This document shows, piece after piece, positions 58,419 through 64,000 of a stretch of 64,000 bases of DNA. Within the stretch, counting starts at the first letter, position 1; each line of letters starts with the position of its first letter. Location: contig NZ_JARQXB010000007.1 of NCBI RefSeq assembly GCF_029543105.1, positions 122,681 to 186,680 of the forward strand. Reading direction: 5' to 3'. Origin of the DNA: Stenotrophomonas sp. HITSZ_GD (lineage in GTDB: Bacteria > Pseudomonadota > Gammaproteobacteria > Xanthomonadales > Xanthomonadaceae). Under the pieces are notes generated by a model. The model saw nothing but the letters and a program-made list of their open reading frames with translations, did no database searches and was not told the origin of the DNA. Position numbers and translations under genes: made by a program.

Positions 58419-59111
58419 ATGTCCGCCGCCGCCCGCATCCTGTTCGTCGAGGACGAACCCGCCATTGCCGACACCGTGCTGTATGCGCTGCGCAGCGAGG
58501 GCTACGCGGTGGAGCACTGCACCCTCGGCCGGCAGGCGCTGGCGCGCCAGCGCGAGGCGCCGGCGGACCTGGTGTTGCTGGATGTGGGCCTGCCGGACGT
58601 GGACGGCTTCGAGGTCTGCCGAACGCTGCGCACCTTCAGCGCGGTGCCGGTGGTGTTCCTGACCGCCCGCCATGAGGAGATCGACCGCGTGCTCGGCCTG
58701 GAGCTGGGCGCGGACGACTACGTCGCCAAGCCGTTCTCGCCGCGCGAGCTGGTGGCGCGCGTGCGCGCCCGGCTGCGCCGCCACCTGCCGGCGCAGGCCG
58801 ACCCGGAAGCCGGCTGGCGCCGCTACCAGTCGTTCGCCATCGACCGCGAAGGCTGCCGCATCCGCTACCGCGACCGCCTGCTGCCGCTCACCCGCTACGA
58901 GTACCACCTGCTGGCCGCGCTGCTGCAGCGGCCCGGCGCCATCCTCAGCCGCGCGCAGCTGATGGACCGCGCCTGGGACACCGATGCCGACAGTGCAGAC
59001 CGCACCGTGGACACCCACGTCAAGACGTTGCGCGCCAAGCTGCGCGCGGCCGGCGCCGTGCAGGACCCGATCCGCACCCATCGCGGGCTCGGCTACGCGC
59101 TGGAGCCTTGA
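58419..59111 (+). CDS. creB: Two-component response regulator CreB
   Basis: A 230-residue OmpR-type regulator. The receiver domain has VEDEPAI, phospho-acceptor Asp 55 in LLDVGLPDVDG, and KPFSPREL. The C-terminal winged helix carries RYEYHLLAALLQRPG and DRTVDTHVKTLRAKL. Gene order creB-creC-creD, with a 4-base gap to creC, identifies it. CreBC (BlrAB in some genera) senses carbon or cell-wall status and in several species controls beta-lactamase genes. An in-frame ATG 4 codons upstream is an equally possible start. Confidence 0.93.
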   Translation: MSAAARILFVEDEPAIADTVLYALRSEGYAVEHCTLGRQALARQREAPADLVLLDVGLPDVDGFEVCRTLRTFSAVPVVFLTARHEEIDRVLGLELGADDYVAKPFSPRELVARVRARLRRHLPAQADPEAGWRRYQSFAIDREGCRIRYRDRLLPLTRYEYHLLAALLQRPGAILSRAQLMDRAWDTDADSADRTVDTHVKTLRAKLRAAGAVQDPIRTHRGLGYALEP

Positions 59112-59114
59112 GCC

Positions 59115-60560
59115 GTGCGCCTGGGGCTCAAGCTTTTCCTCGGCTTCTTCCTGATCGCCGGCGTGGCCGCGTTCTTCGTCATGCGCGTGTTCGTCAACGA
59201 GGTGAAGCCAGGCGTGCGCCAGTCGATCGAAGCCACGCTGGTGGACAGCGCCAACCTGCTCGCCGAGATGGCCGCCCCCGACCTGGCCGCCGGGCACATC
59301 GCCGATGGCGCCTTCGCCCGCCAGTTCGCCCAAGCCATGCAGCGCGACCCGGACGCCATGGTCTGGCGTTTTCCCAAGCACCACATCGACTACCGCGTCG
59401 TGGTCACCGATGCGCGCGGCGTGGTGGTGTTCGATTCCAGCGGCCGCGACCTGGGGCGTGACAACTCGCGCTGGAACGATGTCTACCGCACGCTGCGCGG
59501 GGAGTACGGCGCGCGCTCGAGCCCGGAGAACCCGGAAGATCCGGATAGCCCTTCGGTGATGCATGTCGCCGCGCCGATCCACGATCCCGCCGACCCCGGC
59601 CGGCTGATCGGCGTGCTCACGCTGGCCCAGCCCAACCGCAGCATCGAGCCGTTCATCCTCGCCAGCCAGCGCAGCATCCTGCGGCAGGGGGCGTGGCTGG
59701 TGGCGATTTCCGCGGCGATCGGCTTGCTGGCGACGTGGTGGCTGGCGCGCGGCATCGGCCGGCTGCAACGCTATGCCAAGGCGGTGAGCGCGGGCGAGCC
59801 GGTCGCGCCGCCGCCGCCGCGCCGCGACGAGATCGGCGACCTGGGCCAGGCGCTGGAACAGATGCGGCGCAAGCTGGAGGGCAAGGCTTACGTCGAGCAG
59901 TACGTGCAATCGCTGACGCACGAGATGAAGAGTCCGCTGGCGGCGATTCGCGGCGCGGCCGAACTGCTGCAGGAGCCGCTGCCGGAGGACGAGCGGCAGC
60001 GGTTCATCGGGCATATCCAGGCGCAGGAGCGCCGCCTGACCGAGACCATCGACAAGTTGCTGGCGCTGGCCGAAGTCGAGCAGCACGGCTGGCTGCAGAA
60101 GCGCGCGCCGGTGGGGGTGGCCGCCTGGCTGCGGCAAGCGCTGGAGGCTGTGGCTACGACCGCCCATTCGCGCGACGTGACGCTGCGCCTCGACGCTGCG
60201 CCCGACCTGCCGCCGGTGACGGGCGATGCCTTCCTGCTGCATCGCGCGCTGGTCAACCTGCTCGACAACGCGCTGGCGTTCTCGCCAGCCGGCGGCACCG
60301 TGGTGCTCGGCGCCCTGCTGCGCGAGGGTCGCCTGCACGTGCAGGTGGACGATGCCGGCCCGGGCGTGCCCGACTACGCCCGCGAGCGGGTGTTCGAACG
60401 CTTCTATTCGTTGCCCCGCCCGGATGCGCCGCGCAGCTCGGGGCTCGGCCTGCCGTTCGTGGCCGAGGTCGCCCGGCTGCACGGCGGGCAAGCATGGCTG
60501 GACAACCGGCCCGAAGGCGGCGCGCGCGCCGAACTGGTGCTGCCCGCCGCCGCGCGCTGA
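59115..60560 (+). CDS. creC: Sensor histidine kinase CreC
   Basis: A 481-residue membrane kinase with a GTG start. First helix LGLKLFLGFFLIAGVAAFFV, a periplasmic sensor of about 165 residues (NEVKPGVRQSIEATLVDSAN onward, a CreC signature), and second helix GAWLVAISAAIGLLATWWLA. Then a HAMP-like linker, the H-box with phospho-His 269 in LTHEMKSPLAA, and the ATPase motifs LVNLLDNALAFS, DAGPGVPD and GLGLPFVAEVA. It phosphorylates CreB. Length matches CreC (E. coli 474). Confidence 0.94.
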   Translation: MRLGLKLFLGFFLIAGVAAFFVMRVFVNEVKPGVRQSIEATLVDSANLLAEMAAPDLAAGHIADGAFARQFAQAMQRDPDAMVWRFPKHHIDYRVVVTDARGVVVFDSSGRDLGRDNSRWNDVYRTLRGEYGARSSPENPEDPDSPSVMHVAAPIHDPADPGRLIGVLTLAQPNRSIEPFILASQRSILRQGAWLVAISAAIGLLATWWLARGIGRLQRYAKAVSAGEPVAPPPPRRDEIGDLGQALEQMRRKLEGKAYVEQYVQSLTHEMKSPLAAIRGAAELLQEPLPEDERQRFIGHIQAQERRLTETIDKLLALAEVEQHGWLQKRAPVGVAAWLRQALEAVATTAHSRDVTLRLDAAPDLPPVTGDAFLLHRALVNLLDNALAFSPAGGTVVLGALLREGRLHVQVDDAGPGVPDYARERVFERFYSLPRPDAPRSSGLGLPFVAEVARLHGGQAWLDNRPEGGARAELVLPAAAR

Positions 60561-60569
60561 GCGCATCAC

Positions 60570-60585
60570 TTCACGCCCACTTCAA
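60570..60585 (+). promoter_or_regulatory. cre/blr tag upstream of creD
   Basis: TTCAC (60570-60574), six bases, then TTCAA (60581-60585). The published CreB/BlrA binding tag is TTCAC-N6-TTCAC; this has one mismatch and exact spacing. It lies 66 bases before the creD ATG and 10 bases after the creC stop, where the tag sits in other creD genes. Confidence 0.8.
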
Positions 60586-60650
60586 ATTCGCTCCGCACAG
60601 CGCCCATGCGCGGGCACGACGCTGCGCCCCTCTTTCCCATGGGGCGTGCG

Positions 60651-61922
60651 ATGAAATCGTTGAAACTGTTGTTGCGGTTCGCCGTGCTGGGCGGGCTGGT
60701 CCTGCTGTTGCTGATTCCGCTGTTGTTGATTCGCGGGGTGATCGCGGATCGGCAGCACTATCGCGACGAGGCCATCGAGAGAGTGGCGCGCAACACGGCC
60801 GGCCCGCAGCGCTTCCTCGGCCCCGTGCGCTACCTGCCGTACAAGGGCCGTTGGCCCAGCGAATCAGGCGTGATCGTGCAGGCCCCCAGGTCACTGTCGA
60901 TACTGGGCGCACTGGTTCCCACCGAGCGGCGCGTGGGGCTGTTCCGCGTGCCCGTGTATACCTGGAGCATGCGCGTACGTGCGCAATTCGACCCGCTGCC
61001 TTACGAGGCGGTGCCGGGCCGCGTCTACGAGCAGCCGTACCTTGCCGTCGGCGTGTCGGATATCCGGGGCCTGGCCGGCACGCCTCGGCTCTCGGTGGCA
61101 GGCCGGCCTTTGCAGCTCGCCAGCGGCAGCCGGGCCCTGGCGCCGTTGATGCCGGGCTTGAGCGCCGATCTGGACGCGCCGCCTGCGGAAACCGCGGGCA
61201 CGCTGGGCGCGTTGCAGGACGTGGCGATGGACATCACGGTCACGGGCACCCGCAGTCTGTCGGTGGTGCCGATGGGAGACAGCACCCAGGTCGCGCTGCG
61301 CTCGAGCTGGCCGCATCCGTCGTTCGCGGGGGCCTACCCACCCAACGAGCGCACGATCGACGCCGGCGGCTTCACTGCAAGCTGGTCCCTGTCCGCGCTC
61401 GTCACCCAGGCGCAGACCCAACTGGCGGCGGGCAAAATGCCCGACGCGTTTAGCGTGGAACTGGTCGATCCGATCGATGCGTACACCCAGGCCGACCGTG
61501 CCAGCAAATATGGCCTGCTGTTCGTGCTGCTCACCTTCACCGGCTTCGTGCTGCTGGAGCTGATCCGCAAGCTGAAGATCCACCCCGTGCAGTACCTGCT
61601 GGTCGGTCTGGCGCTGGCGATCTTCTTCCTGTTGCTGTTCAGCCTCTCCGAGCACATCGCATTCTGGCAGGCCTACGTGGCCTCGGCGCTGGCCTGTATC
61701 GGGTTGCAATCCTTCTACCTGGCGGGCGTGATGCGCAGCCGCGCGCTGGCCGCTGGCTTCGCGCTGATGCTCACGGCGCTGTATGGCGTGCTCTACACAT
61801 TGCTGGTTTCCGAAGACAACGCGCTGCTGATGGGTTCGCTGCTGCTGTTCGGCATCCTCGCCGGGATCATGTGGCTGACGCGCCGGCTGGACTGGTATGC
61901 GCTGAACGAGGAACTGCGATGA
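60651..61922 (+). CDS. creD: Inner-membrane protein CreD
   Basis: A 423-residue member of the CreD family. One N-terminal helix (LVLLLLIPLLLIRGVIADRQ, about 17-36) is followed by a large periplasmic domain to about 280 and then several helices, ending in AGIMWLTRRLDWYALN. GVIADRQHYRDEAIERVARNT after helix 1 and YGLLFVLLTFTGFVLLEL at the domain border are family hallmarks. creD is the main gene activated by CreB; its loss or excess alters envelope integrity. The cre tag lies in its leader. Confidence 0.93.
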   Translation: MKSLKLLLRFAVLGGLVLLLLIPLLLIRGVIADRQHYRDEAIERVARNTAGPQRFLGPVRYLPYKGRWPSESGVIVQAPRSLSILGALVPTERRVGLFRVPVYTWSMRVRAQFDPLPYEAVPGRVYEQPYLAVGVSDIRGLAGTPRLSVAGRPLQLASGSRALAPLMPGLSADLDAPPAETAGTLGALQDVAMDITVTGTRSLSVVPMGDSTQVALRSSWPHPSFAGAYPPNERTIDAGGFTASWSLSALVTQAQTQLAAGKMPDAFSVELVDPIDAYTQADRASKYGLLFVLLTFTGFVLLELIRKLKIHPVQYLLVGLALAIFFLLLFSLSEHIAFWQAYVASALACIGLQSFYLAGVMRSRALAAGFALMLTALYGVLYTLLVSEDNALLMGSLLLFGILAGIMWLTRRLDWYALNEELR

Positions 61923-62335
61923 GCGCCGCGGCGTTGATCGCCCTGCATCGCCGTGTACGCCGGCTGTTGCCGGCGGAGCTGGAGACGATGGCCGTGTTGC
62001 CGCCATCGGATTCGGCATGCTGGGCGACCTCGCCGCTGTCCCGCCTGCCGTTGGGCGGCGGCAGGCGAGGTAGGGTGGGGCTGCGGCTGACCGCCGCGTG
62101 CGCCGCGCGCCTGCCGGAAGCGGTGAAGCGCCCCGGTCGCGATGCGGAGGCGCCACGCTATCTCGGTTGGCAGGTGTTGCCCGGACGCGGCGGGCTGTGG
62201 TGCCGCAGCGCGGAGGGCGCTTTCGCGGTGCTGGCCGATCCGGCGCAGGCGAAGGCGTGGTTGTTCTGGCAGGAGCAGGGCACATGGCGCAAGTGGCCGG
62301 CACGGCAGGACCACACGGAGGCCGCGATAGAATGA
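61919..62335 (+). CDS. Hypothetical protein coupled to creD
   Basis: A 138-residue soluble protein whose ATG overlaps the creD stop (ATGA). It has a short basic N-terminus (LIALHRRVRRLLPAELETMA), Trp-rich patches (GWQVLPGRGGLWCRS, AWLFWQEQGTWRKW) and no signal peptide. I recognise no family. Translational coupling puts it in the CreB regulon by inference. A role with CreD in the envelope response is possible but unsupported. Confidence 0.7.
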   Translation: MSAAALIALHRRVRRLLPAELETMAVLPPSDSACWATSPLSRLPLGGGRRGRVGLRLTAACAARLPEAVKRPGRDAEAPRYLGWQVLPGRGGLWCRSAEGAFAVLADPAQAKAWLFWQEQGTWRKWPARQDHTEAAIE

Positions 62336-62339
62336 CGGC

Positions 62340-62945
62340 ATGCCCGACATGCCCGTCATCTCCGTCCTACGCGGCGCCGACGTCACGCCGTTCCTCGACG
62401 ATGTGGCACGCCTGCGCATCGCGGTATTCCGCGATTGGCCCTACCTCTACGAAGGCGACAGCGCCTACGAGCGCGAATACCTGGCCGCCTATGCACAATC
62501 GCCGGGGAGCGTCTTCGTCCTCGCGCGCGACGGCGGGGCGGTGGTGGGTGCTTCGACCGGCCTGCCGCTGGTCGACGACGCGCCGGACTTCCGCCAGCCC
62601 TTCCTCGACGCGAAGCGCGATCCCGCCGAGGTGTTCTACTTCGGCGAATCGGTGTTGCTGCCGGCCTACCGCGGGCGCGGGCTGGGACATGCTTTTTTCG
62701 ACGCGCGCGAGGCACATGCCCGCGCGCTTGGCCGCCACACGCTGACCGCATTCTGCGCGGTGGATCGCGAAGCCGGCGACGGGCGCCAGCCGCGCGCGCA
62801 CCGTGGCAACGAGCCGTTCTGGCAAAAGCGCGGCTACACGCGGCAGCCCGAGTTGAAACTGCGCCTGCATTGGAACGAGATCGGCCGTGGCGACATCGCG
62901 CACGCGCTGACCTTCTGGACCCGCCCGCTGGAGAAGCACGCATGA
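62340..62945 (+). CDS. GNAT family N-acetyltransferase (nitrilase-linked)
   Basis: A 201-residue acetyltransferase. Seen: LRIAVFRDWPYLYEGDSAYEREYL at the N-terminus, FGESVLLPAYRGRGLGHAFF with the acetyl-CoA loop RGRGLG, and NEPFWQKRGYTRQPE. The stop overlaps the start of the next gene (ATGA). GNAT and carbon-nitrogen hydrolase genes are often paired or fused in bacteria, suggesting sequential acyl chemistry on one substrate. Substrate unknown. Confidence 0.9.
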   Translation: MPDMPVISVLRGADVTPFLDDVARLRIAVFRDWPYLYEGDSAYEREYLAAYAQSPGSVFVLARDGGAVVGASTGLPLVDDAPDFRQPFLDAKRDPAEVFYFGESVLLPAYRGRGLGHAFFDAREAHARALGRHTLTAFCAVDREAGDGRQPRAHRGNEPFWQKRGYTRQPELKLRLHWNEIGRGDIAHALTFWTRPLEKHA

Positions 62946-63823
62946 AAGTCGCCGTTGCCAAGTACCCGGTAGGCCAGCCGGCGGACTTCACCGCGTTCGC
63001 AGAGAAGCAGGCCGCGTTGCTGGGCGAAGCGGCGTCAGCGGGCGCACGGCTGGCGGTGCTGCCGGAATACCTGTCGCTGGAACTGGCGGCGACGTTCGGT
63101 TTGCCGGTGCTGGCGGACTTGCACGCCTCGTTGGCGGCGATCCAGCAGTGCCATGCGGATTATCTGGCGCTGTTCTCCCGGCTGGCGCGCGCGCACGGCA
63201 TGCACGTGGTGGCGGGGAGCTTCCTGCTGGCGACGGGGGAGGGGCGTTATCGCAACCGTGGCTACTGGTTTACGCCGGACGGTGCGATGGGTTGGCAGGA
63301 CAAGTTGCAGCTGACCGGCTTCGAGAAGAAGACCGGGGTGATCGAGGGCGGTGATGCGCTGAAGGTATTCGAGGCCGACGGAGTGCGGGCGGGCATCGCG
63401 ATCTGCTACGACAGCGAGTTTCCGTTGCCGGTGCGGGCGCAGCAGCAGGCCGGTGCGCGGTTGCTGGTGGTGCCCAGCTGCACGGATACACCGGCCGGGG
63501 CGATGCGGGTGCAGGTGGGCTGCATGGCGCGCGCGCTGGAGAACCGGCTGTTCGTGGCGCAATCGGTGACGGCCGGGCTGGCCGCGTGGAGCCCGGCGCT
63601 GGACGTGAATACCGGCGAGGCGGCGATCTACGCGCCGATGGATGTGGGTTTGCCGGCGGACGGCATGCTGGCGCGCACCGCGGGCGACGAGGTGTGGGCG
63701 ATGGCGGAACTCGATTTCGACGCACTGGAGGCCAGCCGTGCGCGGGCGCAGGTGGCGGTGGATGTGGATTGGCGGGGGCAGCTGTCGCCTGGGATTGTTC
63801 GGGCGGTGGTTTCGGAGTGGTAG
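62942..63823 (+). CDS. Carbon-nitrogen hydrolase (nitrilase superfamily)
   Basis: A 293-residue amidase-type enzyme with the full catalytic triad: Glu 42 in LPEYLSLE, Lys 121 in QDKLQLTGFE and Cys 155 in AICYDSEFP. It is most likely an amidase such as an omega-amidase or a carbamoylase branch, not a true nitrilase. Translationally coupled to the GNAT gene upstream. Ends at an intrinsic terminator. Confidence 0.93.
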   Translation: MKVAVAKYPVGQPADFTAFAEKQAALLGEAASAGARLAVLPEYLSLELAATFGLPVLADLHASLAAIQQCHADYLALFSRLARAHGMHVVAGSFLLATGEGRYRNRGYWFTPDGAMGWQDKLQLTGFEKKTGVIEGGDALKVFEADGVRAGIAICYDSEFPLPVRAQQQAGARLLVVPSCTDTPAGAMRVQVGCMARALENRLFVAQSVTAGLAAWSPALDVNTGEAAIYAPMDVGLPADGMLARTAGDEVWAMAELDFDALEASRARAQVAVDVDWRGQLSPGIVRAVVSEW

Positions 63824-63839
63824 GAGGGGGGAGTGGGTG

Positions 63840-63865
63840 GCGGCCTGCGGCCGCTTTTGTTTTTG
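63840..63865 (+). terminator. Intrinsic terminator after the nitrilase-family gene
   Basis: GCGGCC (63840-63845), TGC, GGCCGC (63849-63854), then TTTTGTTTTT. Confidence 0.85.
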
Positions 63866-63929
63866 GTTTTCTGCGGTTCTGTTGGTTTTTTGGCCTTCGA
63901 TGTGGGTCGGCTTGCAGCTATTTGTGCAC

Positions 63930-64000
63930 GGCCTGCGGGGGCTGGGCCCTTTCGGGACACGCCGTGAACCCATCCATGGGGGCTCGTAGGCGACATCCAT
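63930..64000. repeat. Probable xanthomonad intergenic repeat, cut by window edge
   Basis: The last bases read ACGCCGTGAACCCATCCATG and then GGGGCTCGTAGGCGACATCC. I remember sequences of this form (CCATCCATGGGGGCT and a following inverted CATCCATG arm) as recurrent intergenic elements in Stenotrophomonas and related genomes. The second arm would lie beyond the edge. Recognition is from memory and not checked. Confidence 0.4.

Overview
The window is GC-rich, densely coded chromosomal DNA from a gammaproteobacterium of the Xanthomonadaceae/Lysobacteraceae (a Luteimonas-, Lysobacter- or Stenotrophomonas-like organism). The best markers are a fused aspartate kinase/diaminopimelate decarboxylase followed by the MurL/MurD2 pair, the alternative peptidoglycan D-Glu route described in Xanthomonas, together with creBCD and an intergenic palindrome of the REP/REPIN type. 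I saw no rRNA, tRNA, CRISPR array, prophage or transposase. Genus-level placement is inference.

Layout. 0-2.3 kb: the end of a glycine-zipper protein and two tandem PhzF-family isomerases. 2.4-7.9 kb: lysAC, murL, murD2 (diaminopimelate and peptidoglycan precursors). 7.9-8.2 kb: a non-coding tract with two matched sets of DnaA-box-like motifs. 8.2-15 kb: dienelactone hydrolase, octaprenyl diphosphate synthase, a PliG-like lysozyme inhibitor, ssb, a possible LacI-family regulator remnant beside an MFS transporter, and an ABC-F ATPase. 15-26.8 kb: a peptide-scavenging block with two tandem S9 peptidases, a POT transporter, an OPT transporter, a third S9 peptidase and a DUF819 membrane protein. 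26.8-36.3 kb: an accessory stretch with an AhpD-like protein, a DUF6438/ankyrin lipoprotein, a ROK-type kinase whose motifs are in circularly permuted order, a serine hydrolase, a LysR/SDR divergent pair and a lower-GC AraC/SDR pair. 36.3-44.3 kb: ybdD-cstA, two pirins, an OsmC protein, aqpZ, endonuclease V and gpmA. 44.3-47.4 kb: a candidate double-glycine bacteriocin with an overlapping small membrane protein (possible immunity), an SGNH hydrolase and several small membrane or secreted proteins. 47.5-53.2 kb: M13 peptidase, DUF2092 protein, Asn/Arg-repeat protein, phospholipase D-like enzyme and SpoIIAA-like protein. 53.3-58.3 kb: mfd, a GNAT and rlmJ. 58.4-63.8 kb: creB-creC-creD with a near-consensus cre tag before creD, then an overlapping unknown gene, a GNAT and a nitrilase-family amidase.

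The themes are cell-wall building and surveillance (lysAC, murL, murD2, PliG-like inhibitor, creBCD) and use of peptides as food (S9 and M13 peptidases with POT and OPT transporters, CstA). The items most worth follow-up are the bacteriocin/immunity candidate, the permuted ROK kinase and the DnaA-box array. All calls rest on reading the sequence and remembered family motifs; no searches were run.
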